Below, piece by piece: positions 27,177 through 37,460 of a stretch of DNA of 64,000 nt. A model generated the notes under the pieces. That model ran no database searches and was not told the origin of the DNA. It worked only from the letters and a program-made list of their open reading frames with translations. Within the stretch, counting starts at the first letter, position 1, and every line of letters starts with the position of its first letter. The position numbers and the translations under genes are program-made. The stretch comes from Sediminibacillus dalangtanensis. GTDB lineage: Bacteria; Bacillota; Bacilli; Bacillales; Amphibacillaceae. Location of the stretch: NCBI RefSeq assembly GCF_017792025.1, contig NZ_CP046956.1, positions 930,001 to 994,000 on the forward strand, written 5' to 3'.

Positions 27177-27350
27177 CTATTCTGTTTCTTCCTTCAAGGC
27201 ACCGCCTAAAAGAAAAATTGCTACAGAAAAAATTACTGTTAACACAAGCACCTGATCGAACGGTAGAGTTGCTCCGCCCATGCTTGATAATACATACGAT
27301 ATCAAAAAGCTAAGTAAAAATGACCAGATAACTGTCCAAAGATAACGCAA
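27177..27350 (-). CDS. yjzD: YjzD, DUF2929 small membrane protein
   Basis: A 57-codon gene read from TTG at 27350 on the minus strand, missed by length filters. The product starts MRYLWTVIWSFLLSFLISYV and ends GGALKEETE, two membrane segments, matching the YjzD/DUF2929 family (B. subtilis protein about 61 residues, MRFIWTLIWSF...). GAGGTG lies at the right distance upstream. In B. subtilis yjzD also precedes the med-fab region, which supports the call. Confidence 0.85.
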   Translation of the reverse strand: MRYLWTVIWSFLLSFLISYVLSSMGGATLPFDQVLVLTVIFSVAIFLLGGALKEETE

Positions 27351-27487
27351 TCATTTCACCTCATTTTTTACACATTCTATTTTCAGTTTAGCAGAAGCCA
27401 GTTAAAAAATAAATATAAAAAATAGTAATACACACAAAATCCTGTGCATAATGTTGGCGGGAATATCGGAAAGGGAGGGCGTTTCCT

Positions 27488-28129
27488 ATGTATTTGGTTT
27501 TACCCTGCTTTGACTGGATCGGTTTTCATCTCTGTGAGAAGTTGCTGCAACAGGGCGAACAAGTTATTGGGATAGGGGAAGCAAGGACTGCCAGGCAAGA
27601 TAATTTTTGGGGTTTTTTGGCACGGAACAGTTCCTTTCAATTATTTTCAACGATGGAGGAGTATCAAACAGGCAAAACAGAAGCAAAATTAGAAGCGATC
27701 ATACAAATTGAAACGGTGCAAAAAACTCCCATGCTGGATGCCGGCAACATACCTAAAAAATTTTTCCTCAGCAGGGTAAAGCAAGAAAAACTTCAAGAAG
27801 AATGGTGCCATGTGCATTTACCACTATTATATGGCGAATGGATGCCCAGGACAGAGGACAGCCTGACAAGACCGGATGGGGGGACTGTCCCCTTTAATTC
27901 GGAATCTTTCCTTACTGACGCTGTATATATAGGAGACTTTTTTCAGGAATTCCTTCCTCTGTTGGAAATAAAGCAGCCGAGTAAGCACATTGTCATGTGT
28001 CCTCCCGGTAAAGAGGAGGATAAAAGAGAAGTGGATGCTGAAGTGATTCCCGTTCTTCCCTCAGAAAAGCCAGAGTTGCGTCAAAAGAAATTGAATCAGC
28101 ATTATGAAAAATTTATGCCTTTTTACTAA
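27488..28129 (+). CDS. Unknown protein with degenerate Rossmann-type N-terminus
   Basis: A 213-residue protein. The first 35 residues, MYLVLPCFDWIGFHLCEKLL then QQGEQVIGIGEA, align with the start of NAD-dependent epimerases (VTGGAGFIGSHLVEKLL...), but the glycine-rich loop is gone. Later LPLLYGEWMP and FLTDAVYIGDF also recall extended-SDR motifs. So it may be an inactive epimerase-like protein. Position before med fits yjaV of B. subtilis, though I cannot confirm homology. GGGAGGG precedes the ATG. Confidence 0.8.
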   Translation: MYLVLPCFDWIGFHLCEKLLQQGEQVIGIGEARTARQDNFWGFLARNSSFQLFSTMEEYQTGKTEAKLEAIIQIETVQKTPMLDAGNIPKKFFLSRVKQEKLQEEWCHVHLPLLYGEWMPRTEDSLTRPDGGTVPFNSESFLTDAVYIGDFFQEFLPLLEIKQPSKHIVMCPPGKEEDKREVDAEVIPVLPSEKPELRQKKLNQHYEKFMPFY

Positions 28130-28157
28130 TGTAATCAGAATGTAATAATTCGAAGCG

Positions 28158-28186
28158 TTTACGGACTAGCAGTAAGACGGTAGAAT
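28158..28186 (+). promoter_or_regulatory. Sigma-A-like promoter of med
   Basis: TTTACG (28158-28163), 17-base spacer, TAGAAT (28181-28186), with the med GTG 38 bases downstream. Confidence 0.55.
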
Positions 28187-28223
28187 AGTACTAGAGATTA
28201 CTGACCGATTGGGAGTGCGCACG

Positions 28224-29192
28224 GTGAAAAATAGATACCGATTTGTTCCGCTTGTCTTCCTTGCCGGTTTCTGTTTCCTTTTGGCAGCCGGCTGCTCCAC
28301 TATGGGTGGAGGAGAAATCAACAGGGTCGGCATGCTTGTTGAAAATTCCATCCATGATCAGACTTGGGGAAATAAAGGCTATCAGGGACTTTTGAAAATC
28401 AAAGAAGAATATGATGTAGACGTATATTTTAAAGAAGGTATCCAAACACAGCAGGATGTCAATCGAGCTGTCGAGGAATTCTCTAACCAGGGGATTAATT
28501 TAATCTTTGGTCACAGTAGTAACTACGGAAAAATGCTCGATGAAATCAATGAGGCGTATCCAGACATTCATTTCGTTTACTTCAATGGAGGATATACAGG
28601 TGATAATTTGACATCCGTCAATTTTAATTCTCATGCCATGGGATTTTTCAGTGGAATGGTGGCCGGAAAAATGACCTCTACCAACAATGTCGGATTGATC
28701 GGTGCTTTTGAATGGCAGCCGGAAATTGAGGGCTTTTATGAGGGAGTCAATTACCAAAATCCCGACGCATATGTACATATGAATTTCGTGAATAGCTGGA
28801 ATGACAGCGACAGGGCTTTGGATTTGCTGGAACAAATGAGCGCAAAAGACGTCGATGTTTTCTATCCGACAGGAGATCAGTTCAGTGTCCAGGTGATCAA
28901 CAAAGTAAAAGAAAAAGGATTATATGCAATCGGTTATGTCACCGATCAGGCTAGTTTGGGCAAAAACACGGTATTGACCAGTACCGTTCAGCATGTCGAT
29001 GATATTTACTTGCAAACAGCGGAAGCTTTCAATGAAGGAAAACTGAAAGGAGATGTGAGGACATACGACTTTCAGGATGGAGGAATCACAATGGGGGAAT
29101 TCAGTCCTGAAGTACCGGAGAGCTTTGTTGAAGAAATCCAGGATGCGATTGACCGATATAAAGACACCGGCTTGCTGCCAAATGAACAATAA
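28224..29192 (+). CDS. med: Med, BMP-family lipoprotein, positive regulator of comK
   Basis: A 322-residue lipoprotein: signal peptide with lipobox LLAAGC near residue 22-27, then a basic-membrane-protein (PnrA/Med) sugar-binding fold with GMLVENSIHDQTWGNKGYQG and INLIFGHSSNYG. In B. subtilis Med raises comK expression and so competence. The GTG at 28224 is preferred because GGGAGTG lies seven bases upstream; a TTG opens the frame five codons earlier. It is followed by a terminator rather than by comZ. A BMP protein of nucleoside uptake is the alternative, but med-fabH order favours Med. Confidence 0.9.
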   Translation: MKNRYRFVPLVFLAGFCFLLAAGCSTMGGGEINRVGMLVENSIHDQTWGNKGYQGLLKIKEEYDVDVYFKEGIQTQQDVNRAVEEFSNQGINLIFGHSSNYGKMLDEINEAYPDIHFVYFNGGYTGDNLTSVNFNSHAMGFFSGMVAGKMTSTNNVGLIGAFEWQPEIEGFYEGVNYQNPDAYVHMNFVNSWNDSDRALDLLEQMSAKDVDVFYPTGDQFSVQVINKVKEKGLYAIGYVTDQASLGKNTVLTSTVQHVDDIYLQTAEAFNEGKLKGDVRTYDFQDGGITMGEFSPEVPESFVEEIQDAIDRYKDTGLLPNEQ

Positions 29193-29207
29193 TATCTCCA
29201 TATATAA

Positions 29208-29246
29208 GGCTGCCTTACTGCTGGACAAGCAGGCAGTCTTTTTTTG
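29208..29246 (+). terminator. Terminator after med
   Basis: GGCTGCC and GGCAGTC arms around a loop that can itself pair CTGC/GCAG, followed by seven T. Confidence 0.8.
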
Positions 29247-29306
29247 CTGTATAGGAAATGATAAATTTAACAGTGTGTGGATCATTATTGGCTGAACCAG
29301 CCACGT

Positions 29307-29490
29307 CCAGCTCCAGCGCCTACCCCCTCGAGGTCTTAAGCCCGCCCTCTGTGTGGCAAAAAGCGCCACGCCGAGGCTGTTCTTAAGCTTGTCGGAGGCC
29401 CAAACGATGTGGGTCATGCAGGCGTTGCCACAGGACGTGGCGGCTTTAGCCTGTACTCCTTTAAACAGGCGCTTGCGCTTTTGTCCGTTC
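29307..29490. repeat. Folded dispersed repeat between med and the yjzB-like gene
   Basis: Begins CCAGCTCCAGCGCCTACCCC and ends AGGCGCTTGCGCTTTTGTCC; AGCGCCT at the left and AGGCGCT at the right are inverted copies. Inside, GTGTGGC / GCCACG and CACAGGACGTGGC are further short inverted parts. I recall this sequence as a frequent intergenic repeat in Bacillaceae. It sits where comZ would be expected. Confidence 0.6.
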
Positions 29491-29551
29491 CTGTTGTCTC
29501 CTAAAATCAAGCGTCCGTAAATGCACGGACGCAGCTTGGCAGCAATGGTCG

Positions 29552-29791
29552 TCATTTCCGGAATTGCTTGATTAATCCGGAGATTTCTCTAACGTATGGC
29601 GATAGTTGCTGATAAGTTTCCATTACAGTCTGGGCTGTGCCAAACAAATCAAATGACTCCGTTTCTTCCGCCTGGTCCGGTGCAGCGACAGCCTCCTTTC
29701 CATCCTGTGAAGCCCTTCTCCGAGGCCCGAACATCATTTCATCGAAGCGGTTGTATCCTGGTTCATTGCTATTTTGATTTCTTTCGGCCAT
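29552..29791 (-). CDS. YjzB-like small protein
   Basis: A 79-residue protein (MAERNQNSNEPGYNRFDEMM at the start; ...TYQQLSPYVREISGLIKQFR at the end), with a basic GPRRR segment and an acidic middle. The start at 29791 follows GGGAGGTGAG; the frame opens 12 codons earlier. It is antiparallel to fabH directly upstream of it, the position and exact length (79) of B. subtilis yjzB. The name is by position and length, so no symbol is given. The C-terminal helix FGTAQTVMETYQQLSPYVRE is found in several small Bacillus proteins of unknown role. Confidence 0.78.
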   Translation of the reverse strand: MAERNQNSNEPGYNRFDEMMFGPRRRASQDGKEAVAAPDQAEETESFDLFGTAQTVMETYQQLSPYVREISGLIKQFRK

Positions 29792-29908
29792 TTTTCTCAC
29801 CTCCCATACTATTTTATTGAAAGGCAAGCCCCGAAGCGCAGGCGGCCATCACGGATATGGTGGAATAGTCTTTGAAAAACTTGAATAAAATATAGGAATC
29901 GATTAAAA

Positions 29909-29926
29909 TTAGTACCAAGTCTTAAT
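29909..29926 (+). promoter_or_regulatory. FapR operator upstream of fabH-fabF
   Basis: TTAGTACCAAGTCTTAAT matches the FapR consensus (TTAGTACCTAGTCTTAAT) at 17 of 18 positions, 40 bases before the fabH start. FapR represses fatty-acid synthesis genes until malonyl-CoA binds it. Confidence 0.88.
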
Positions 29927-29965
29927 AATTGATAGTAAACTCTGTATGATGAGGAGAGATAATAG

Positions 29966-30901
29966 ATGAGGGCAGGTATAACAGGTACCGGTCACTATGT
30001 ACCGGAAAAAGTGCTCACCAATTTTGATTTGGAAAAAATAGTTGATACAACAGATGAATGGATCCGGACGAGGACCGGGATTGAAGAGAGAAGAATTGCA
30101 GAAGATGATATGGATACGTCGGAAATGGCATACCGAGCCGCAGTGAACGCGATGGAAGAAGCGGGTATTACGGCAAAAGACCTGGATATGATCATGGTGG
30201 CGACCGTGACTCCAGATACACCATTTCCATCCGTATCATGCATGCTGCAGGATCGGTTGGGAGCCGATAAGGTTGCGGCAATGGATTTAAGCGCCGCGTG
30301 TTCCGGTTTTATGTATGGCATGGTAACAGCCAAACAGTTCATTGATACCGGTGTTTATAAAAATATCCTTGTCGTAGGAGTGGAAAAACTGTCCAAAATC
30401 ACGGACTGGACGGACCGTAACACTTGTGTCCTGTTCGGTGACGGTGCTGGAGCAGCAATTATCGGTGAAGTCAGTGACGAACGCGGCATTTTATCTTTCG
30501 AACTGGGAGCTGACGGATCAGGCGGTAAATATCTGTTTCAAGATAAGGACTACTTGAGCATGAACGGCCGCGAGGTGTTCAAGTTTGCAGTACGGCAGAT
30601 GCCAGAGTCTTCGGTGAATGTAGTCGAAAAAGCTGGATACAAACGGGAAGACGTCGATTATTTAATTCCTCATCAAGCCAATATTCGAATCATGGAAGCA
30701 GCGCGCGAGAAACTTGGCATTCCAGAAGAAAGAATGGCGGCGTCGGTAAAGAAATATGGAAATACCTCGGCAGCTTCCATTCCGATTGCTTTGTCAGAAG
30801 GAGTAAAAAACGGTAAAATAAAGGAAGATGACTTAGTGGTTCTTGTCGGTTTTGGCGGAGGACTTACATGGGGTGCGGTTGCATTCAAATATGGTAGATA
30901 A
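29966..30901 (+). CDS. fabH: FabH, beta-ketoacyl-ACP synthase III
   Basis: A 311-residue condensing enzyme that starts fatty-acid synthesis from acyl-CoA and malonyl-ACP. The catalytic triad is visible: Cys112 in DLSAACSGF, His in YLIPHQAN and Asn in YGNTSAAS. The C-terminal [15 protein letters not shown] is typical. Start ATG follows GAGGAGA. In operon with fabF 35 bases downstream; a FapR operator lies upstream. Confidence 0.97.
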   Translation: MRAGITGTGHYVPEKVLTNFDLEKIVDTTDEWIRTRTGIEERRIAEDDMDTSEMAYRAAVNAMEEAGITAKDLDMIMVATVTPDTPFPSVSCMLQDRLGADKVAAMDLSAACSGFMYGMVTAKQFIDTGVYKNILVVGVEKLSKITDWTDRNTCVLFGDGAGAAIIGEVSDERGILSFELGADGSGGKYLFQDKDYLSMNGREVFKFAVRQMPESSVNVVEKAGYKREDVDYLIPHQANIRIMEAAREKLGIPEERMAASVKKYGNTSAASIPIALSEGVKNGKIKEDDLVVLVGFGGGLTWGAVAFKYGR

Positions 30902-30935
30902 GAAATGACACGGGATAGAGAAGGAGGAGTATAAA

Positions 30936-32180
30936 ATGGAGAATAGACGTGTAGTTATCACAGGGCTGGGAGCTGTCAGCCCTGTCGGTAATGATGTAGA
31001 CACGATGTGGGGAAATATAATAGAAGGAACATCCGGAATCGATTTTGTGACAAAAGTAGACAAAGACGATTTTCCAGCGAAAGTTGCCGGTGAGGTGAAA
31101 GACTGGGATCCGGTAAATTACATGGAGAAAAAAGAAGCCAAACGGATGGATTTGTTTACACAATATGCCGTCGGAGCGGCAAAAATGGCGGTCAAGGACG
31201 CGGACTTGGATATCACGGAAGAACTGGCCCCGCGGGTTGGTGTTTGGGTCGGTTCCGGAATCGGCGGCATGAAGACATACGAAGAGCAATTCGAAAAGTT
31301 TCAGGAAAAAGGCTATCGCCGGGTTAGTCCGTTCTTTGTACCAATGCTTATACCAGATATGGCAGCTGGCCAGATCTCGATCCAATTGGGAGCGAAAGGC
31401 ATTAATTCCTGCACGGTAACCGCTTGTGCATCAGGAACGAATTCCATCGGTGACGCCTATAAAGTCATTCAGCGTGGAGATGCAGATGTTATGATTACCG
31501 GTGGCGCGGAAGCACCGCTCACGAAAATGGCTTTCGCCGGTTTTTCCACGGCAAAAGCGTTGACGTTCAATGACGATCCGAAAACAGCGAGTCGTCCATT
31601 CGATCAAAATCGTGACGGATTTGTCATGGGCGAAGGTGCAGGAATACTGGTTATTGAATCGTTGGAATCTGCAAAACAGCGCGGAGCAAAAATTTACGGT
31701 GAGATAGTAGGTTACGGATCTGCTGGAGATGCTTATCATATTACTTCTCCAGCTCCAGAAGGGGAAGGCGCAGTTCGTGCTATGAATCAGGCAATAAGCG
31801 ATGCAGGCGTTGACGCTTCTCAAATTGCTTATATCAATGCCCATGGAACAAGTACCGAATTAAACGATCCTTTTGAAACAAAAGCAATCAAGCAAGTTTT
31901 CGGAGGGCATGCTGAAAACTTGGCGATATCTTCTACCAAATCGATGACCGGCCACTTGCTGGGAGCTGCAGGGGCCATTGAAGCAATTATTTCGGTAAAA
32001 TCCATTAATGAGAGCATTTTACCGCCAACGATCAATTTGGAAACTCCAGATCCAGAATGTGATCTCGATTACGTCGCGAATCAAGCGAGACAGCAGGAAT
32101 ACGAATATGCTTTGAGTAACTCGCTCGGATTCGGCGGTCACAATGCGACCCTCATTTTCAAGAAATACCAGGATGCATAA
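30936..32180 (+). CDS. fabF: FabF, beta-ketoacyl-ACP synthase II
   Basis: A 414-residue elongation condensing enzyme. Cys164 in [11 protein letters not shown], first His in YINAHGTST, second His in [16 protein letters not shown]-terminal [13 protein letters not shown]. Length is that of B. subtilis FabF. GAAGGAGGAG precedes the ATG. Last gene of the fabH-fabF operon. Confidence 0.97.
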   Translation: MENRRVVITGLGAVSPVGNDVDTMWGNIIEGTSGIDFVTKVDKDDFPAKVAGEVKDWDPVNYMEKKEAKRMDLFTQYAVGAAKMAVKDADLDITEELAPRVGVWVGSGIGGMKTYEEQFEKFQEKGYRRVSPFFVPMLIPDMAAGQISIQLGAKGINSCTVTACASGTNSIGDAYKVIQRGDADVMITGGAEAPLTKMAFAGFSTAKALTFNDDPKTASRPFDQNRDGFVMGEGAGILVIESLESAKQRGAKIYGEIVGYGSAGDAYHITSPAPEGEGAVRAMNQAISDAGVDASQIAYINAHGTSTELNDPFETKAIKQVFGGHAENLAISSTKSMTGHLLGAAGAIEAIISVKSINESILPPTINLETPDPECDLDYVANQARQQEYEYALSNSLGFGGHNATLIFKKYQDA

Positions 32181-32190
32181 ACTTTTCATG

Positions 32191-32224
32191 AACCCCATTC
32201 CCACTACAGGGAATGGGGTTTTTG
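32191..32224 (+). terminator. Terminator of fabH-fabF
   Basis: Perfect arms AACCCCATTCCC and GGGAATGGGGTT around ACTACA, followed by T. Confidence 0.93.
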
Positions 32225-32506
32225 CTTGTTAACTGAATGATGAATAATCACTGACGTTAAGTTTCTGTTTTAGAGGGATATCAAAATAAGATATCCGTTC
32301 GGGGTAGGTCAGAACAACATAGAGAAGCAAGTCCATAATGAATAAAGCAAGTAAACATTACGCATTAGCGACTTTTCGCTGATCTTTTTTTATAAGAAGT
32401 TGGGCACTAGCCCTTTTCTTGATCAAGCAAACATACAGGCATTAGAACAGCCTGTCCTACATACATATAAGTAAATGATCAAGGTGGACAGGCAGGGGGA
32501 AAAATC
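32225..32506. other. Spacer upstream of the 66-residue membrane protein gene
   Basis: No gene seen. Contains a short hairpin GGATATC/GATATCC near 32276 and an inverted pair GCCTGTCC / GGACAGGC flanking 32460-32480, just before the next start. No known riboswitch recognised. Confidence 0.35.
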
Positions 32507-32707
32507 GTGGGCTATGTTTTATTGTTTCTTGTGGGATTCGGTTTAGCAGTATCTGGAGGTGTTACGTTCATTCTCTATTTGAACTTTATTCCGGCCGGCC
32601 TTTCCTGGATTGATTACTTTTTATTTATCCAGGGCAGATTGGAATGCTACTTTCTCCCGCTAGGTCTGCTGCTGATAATCATTGCAATTTATAAGTACCC
32701 AGGGTAA
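32507..32707 (+). CDS. Small two-segment membrane protein
   Basis: 66 residues: GYVLLFLVGFGLAVSGGVTF, a loop with GLSWIDYFLFIQGRLECYFL, then PLGLLLIIIAIYKYPG. Two hydrophobic segments. GTG start at 32507 with CAGGGGGA upstream. I recall similar short proteins next to fabF/yjbA in other Bacillaceae, without known function. Confidence 0.75.
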   Translation: MGYVLLFLVGFGLAVSGGVTFILYLNFIPAGLSWIDYFLFIQGRLECYFLPLGLLLIIIAIYKYPG

Positions 32708-32920
32708 TACCTGTTAATTATTAGGTTGGTTAGAATAAATATTCCTTTTTTGGCCATAATGTATCGTAAATAAAGGTTAAATATTGTACGGTTCACAGTT
32801 TCCGGCCAGGCCGTCTGGCAGCAGGCAGGACAAGATGATGGAAACAGCATGAGGGAATGCCGGCAAGCCTGAATGGGCCGCAATTTTCTAACGATCCAAT
32901 TAATAAAGCGGGGGTTCGAC

Positions 32921-33688
32921 ATGTTGTATTTACACGACGTATGGGTGAATTGGTTTGAAGGCGAAGAAAACGGCTATAATGTTTGTGCATTTCATGAATG
33001 GAGAAAAGAAGACGGCATTGAACTGCTGGATCAGGTACCGGTTCTTTACATTGATGAAATGTTGTACCACTATATAGAAAATGATTTGCAGGATCTGCCA
33101 AAAAGCCTGCTCGAAGCAATCCATCAGCGGGCATATTTGCGGAAAAACCAGGAGCGGATATCTTTGGAATATGCGTGTGTGATCACAGATGGCCAATCGA
33201 TTTTGGCAATCGATACGATGGGTTACCATCTGCCGGTTCGAAAAAGCAGGTTGATACCGAGACAGGAACGTCTGGTATATGATCTAATTGACGGCACAAG
33301 CAGGCTGGAGTTTTCTTTTTCACCGGAACAAAGGGAGAAAGAATATCATATATTGTCACTTTCACCTGATTCGATGCTCGGACTAACAAGGAAAGAACGA
33401 CAGCTAAAGCAATTATTGATGATGGCTTTGGATCAGCTGGAGGGTACGAAAAACTTACAGGAAGTCCGTTACTGGCTGACAGAGTGGAACCCAGATCAAT
33501 ATTCGCAAATTCGGGAGATGGACTTTGACGCTGCCTGGCAAGCCTTGTATGAAGGCGTGAGCCCGGGATGGAGCAGAGCTCATGAAGAACTTTGTGCCAA
33601 GCTGGTAAAGGGGCAGCCATTTTTCGAGAAAATGTATGAGCTAGAACAGAATCAGGACCAGCAAAATACTTACAAACGAATGCTTTAA
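32921..33688 (+). CDS. yjbA: YjbA, UPF0736 protein
   Basis: A 255-residue cytosolic protein of the UPF0736 family: [20 protein letters not shown] at the N-terminus and [20 protein letters not shown] in the second half. The start at 32921 follows GCGGGGG; the frame opens 16 codons earlier without a ribosome site. In B. subtilis yjbA likewise lies between fabF and trpS. Function unknown. Confidence 0.9.
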   Translation: MLYLHDVWVNWFEGEENGYNVCAFHEWRKEDGIELLDQVPVLYIDEMLYHYIENDLQDLPKSLLEAIHQRAYLRKNQERISLEYACVITDGQSILAIDTMGYHLPVRKSRLIPRQERLVYDLIDGTSRLEFSFSPEQREKEYHILSLSPDSMLGLTRKERQLKQLLMMALDQLEGTKNLQEVRYWLTEWNPDQYSQIREMDFDAAWQALYEGVSPGWSRAHEELCAKLVKGQPFFEKMYELEQNQDQQNTYKRML

Positions 33689-33690
33689 CT

Positions 33691-33726
33691 AAAGAGAGAG
33701 ACCAGATCACTGCCGGTCTCTCTTTA
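33691..33726 (+). terminator. Terminator after yjbA
   Basis: AAAGAGAGAGACC pairs with GGTCTCTCTTT three bases after the yjbA stop. Confidence 0.8.
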
Positions 33727-33745
33727 AATGTAAATATGGACAAGG

Positions 33746-33784
33746 AAAACCCGCAAATAGGACTGTGATTTTGCGGGTTTTTCC
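33746..33784. terminator. Bidirectional terminator between yjbA and trpS
   Basis: Arms AAAACCCGCAAA and TTTGCGGGTTTT, flanked by A and T runs; serves convergent yjbA and trpS. Confidence 0.85.
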
Positions 33785-33817
33785 TTTAAAAAGCATTTTA
33801 AATACTTTGCTCGAATG

Positions 33818-35046
<1,229 letters not shown>

Positions 35047-35103
35047 AACCAGCGGGCAATTGTACTACGCCTTTTTCATTGCTAAAGATATTGATTTTTT
35101 ATC

Positions 35104-35132
35104 ATTATATAAAGACTTTTAACGAAATGCAA
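35104..35132 (-). promoter_or_regulatory. Sigma-A promoter of the trpS leader
   Basis: On the minus strand TTGCAT (35127-35132), 17 bases, TATAAT (35104-35109), about 60 bases upstream of Stem I. Confidence 0.7.
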
Positions 35133-35205
35133 GGGCGAACCTCGAAATGTATTTCTCGATATGATAGGAAGGTGCGCATTGGTAATGAAAAAAGCGGCTT
35201 CACCA

Positions 35206-35621
35206 GTAAAAAGAACATACAATGAAGCAGGGGAGGACGAAAACGCCCTTCATTGCCGATGAAGATCAAAGTGGAGTTGAGAACCGACGAAAATGCACTT
35301 CACCAGGGCGATGAAGATCAAAGTGAAGCAGAGGAGCGATGAAAACGCCCTTCATCAGGGCGATGAAGATCAAAGTGAAGCCGAGAGACGTAGGAAATAC
35401 CCTTCATCGGGGCGATGAAAATCAAAGTGAAGCCGAGAGACGTAGGAAATGCCCTTCATCGGTGTGATGAAGATCAAAGTGAAGCAAAGGAACGACGGAA
35501 ACGCACTTCATCGGTGTAATGAAGATCAAAATGAAGCAGAGGAGCGACGAAAACGCCCTTAATCAGGATGATGAAGATCAAAATGAAGCCGAGAACCGTC
35601 GGAAATGTACTTCATCTTGTC
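35206..35621. repeat. 52-bp tandem repeat array, seven full units plus degraded flanks
   Basis: Units start at 35258, 35310, 35362, 35414, 35466, 35518 and 35570, exactly 52 bases apart; each begins GATGAAGATCAAAGTGAAG (small changes) and ends CTTCATC plus five or six bases. A degraded unit lies at 35206-35257 and the end of another near 35195. Every junction makes a hairpin CTTCATC-loop-GATGAAG. 52 is not a multiple of three and no frame is open across the array, so it is not a coding repeat. Units differ at a few positions in the centre (GAGGAGCGA, GAGAGACGT, AGGAACGAC). Confidence 0.93.
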
Positions 35622-35656
35622 TATAAAAAACATATCAAGATAGAAAGCAACCAAAA

Positions 35657-36577
35657 TTATATGAAGTAGGCCCATTGATGGACACCTACCATTTTGTAGT
35701 TGCTTGCAAGTAGCCTTCTAATCCTTTGCTTAGAAGTCACAATTTGGCACCAATCATGAATGATATTGGTAGTAATCTTCACATCAGGAAAGAGAACCTC
35801 AAACTCTTTTACGGTTCGTAATACTGCCGTTTGTAAGGATTCCATAAACCCACAATCATTACAAACGCATTCTCTCTTCACAACATATACAGAAAATGAG
35901 TGGCATCTGAAACAAGTAATCCCTTTCCGTAATCGATCATAATCGTAGAAAGTTATTTGTGTATATGGGGAATCTGTTTTACTTATATCTGTCAGTTGAT
36001 CAGCCAGTTTTTTATGTTTATCCGTTAATTTAGAAGTGATGGAGTTTAATTGTTTCATGTACTCATTAATCTGGGTGGGAAAAATCATCGGTTTATCTAA
36101 AGGGGCCTGGTATAAGGTGAAGGAGGGATTGATAAAAACACAAGCACCCTCTATTTGAAGGTTTGATCCAAGTCGGAGGAGCAATTGGCGTAGTAAGGAT
36201 TCACTTCTACTCAACTGGTGTAGTGGATTTATAACTTCCAAACTTGGCTTCTTATAAAGTTTATCCGCTTCGTAAAAATAATCTCCTTGATAGTTTTTCA
36301 CTTCAAAAAAGTATATTTTTTCTGGTGAAATAATAAGGGAATCAATTTGAAAGGTAGTGCTATTTACTTCAAATAATTAATCATTTAACACCAGGCATTC
36401 TCCATGGAGTTTTTCTGTTAGTCTGTCAAACATGAGTTCTCTCTCGTAGCCTCTTTGTAAATTGAAATAGTGCTGCTTACCTTTGCTGGACAAATTCATT
36501 CGCTTGTTTAATAAAGTAAGGATGATTAATTCCTTTGACTTCGTACGGGATTTAAAAATCAAGCATGTCCACCTCAC
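35657..36577 (-). pseudogene. NERD-domain (nuclease-related) protein, interrupted by an in-frame stop
   Basis: A single frame runs from about 36577 (GTG; TTG at 36562 is the more likely start, with AAGGTGAGG upstream) to 35657, broken by one TAA at 36377-36379. Reading through the stop restores a NERD domain: FDRLTEKL..ECLVLND then LFEVNSTTFQIDSLIISPEK and IYFFEVKNYQGDYFYE, with the Asp and Glu-x-Lys of the nuclease-like core. The C-terminal part has a zinc-ribbon-like CFRC..CVCNDC and ends NYKMVGVHQWAYF. NERD proteins are restriction-endonuclease-like; role unknown. The rest of the frame is intact, so the stop is recent, a sequencing error, or read through. Lower GC than neighbours, suggesting acquisition. 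Confidence 0.82.
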
Positions 36578-36692
36578 CTTAAGGAAATCGTATTTCTGTT
36601 TATTATAAAGGGTCTATATTCGTTGTAAAATAGTTGTTCCGCCAATTAAGAGGCTGTGTTTTGTCCAAAAATGAAGTAAAAGACAGGGGAAA

Positions 36693-36726
36693 ATAAAGAA
36701 GCGGATGCACATACCCGCTTCTTTAT
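36693..36726 (-). terminator. Terminator after the DUF3899 gene
   Basis: Arms ATAAAGAAGCGG and CCGCTTCTTTAT; on the minus strand followed by TTTTCCCC. Confidence 0.82.
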
Positions 36727-36765
36727 AAAATATTATATTCATAAAATTACCAACAGAGTACAGCC

Positions 36766-37131
36766 CTAACCTGCATAAAACCAAGCTAGCAGGAAAAGCA
36801 TCAAAATCAGTAAACCGATACCCTGAAAGCACGCTGCTTTGACAAAGGAAATGCTTACTTTTTCAGAAGGTACCGTATCATTATCTGAAAGATAATCTCT
36901 CCGCTTGAAGCTCCGTTCGAAGGATTTCCTGAAACCATAAACGACGCCATCAAAAAAACCGCCATGGACAATCCATAAAAATATCCCGACAAACAGCCAG
37001 CATGCTCCGAAATAAAAAAGGATATTGATCAGATGTTCCAGTTGCAGTGCAGGAGCGGCAATCAGGAAAAAAGCAAGGCCGACTGCAAGGTTTATGCCAA
37101 GCAGCGCCCATTTATTTTGAAGGACTTTCAT
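36766..37131 (-). CDS. DUF3899 membrane protein
   Basis: 121 residues with three hydrophobic segments (GINLAVGLAFFLIAAPALQ; ILFYFGACWLFVGIFLWIVH; GIGLLILMLFLLAWF) and the motif GGFFDGVVYGFRKSF between segments two and three, typical of DUF3899. The start at 37131 (MKVLQNKWALLG) fits the family; the ribosome site GGTGT is weak. Lies between trpS and oppA, as in several Bacilli. Confidence 0.82.
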   Translation of the reverse strand: MKVLQNKWALLGINLAVGLAFFLIAAPALQLEHLINILFYFGACWLFVGIFLWIVHGGFFDGVVYGFRKSFERSFKRRDYLSDNDTVPSEKVSISFVKAACFQGIGLLILMLFLLAWFYAG

Positions 37132-37363
37132 ACATACACCAACTTTTCCATAGATATGAAGTATTATAGCATGATTGGACAAACGGTAAAATAATTCGTG
37201 ATGGAGGAAATTGCAGACCGAAAATAGGGGATGAATAATTAGCACCTTGATATGGTTTCGTAAAAACAAGCAATGACTGACAATAAACTAGTCCAAAAGA
37301 ACTATTTTGTGTAACTAGAATGCAATGTTTGCGGGGTTTGATAAAATTTTTGTAAAAAAAATG

Positions 37364-37392
37364 ATGCAAAATTGTATGAAAACTTGTATAAT
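37364..37392 (+). promoter_or_regulatory. Possible sigma-A promoter of oppA
   Basis: TATAAT at 37387-37392 with ATGCAA 17 bases upstream; weak -35. The remaining spacer from 37132 to 37460 holds nothing else I can name. Confidence 0.4.
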
Positions 37393-37460
37393 TCAAATTG
37401 TGGATCAAACATCCGCGCAAATATTTAGAAAATTTAATCTAAGGGGAGGTCATTTACTTC

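Noticed and set aside
29307..29490. A gene for a small RNA
   Set aside because: The sequence has inverted parts, but I recall it as a widespread repeat and see no promoter or clean terminator.
35206..35621. CRISPR array
   Set aside because: The 52-base units are similar over their full length; there are no unique spacers between invariant repeats and no cas gene nearby.
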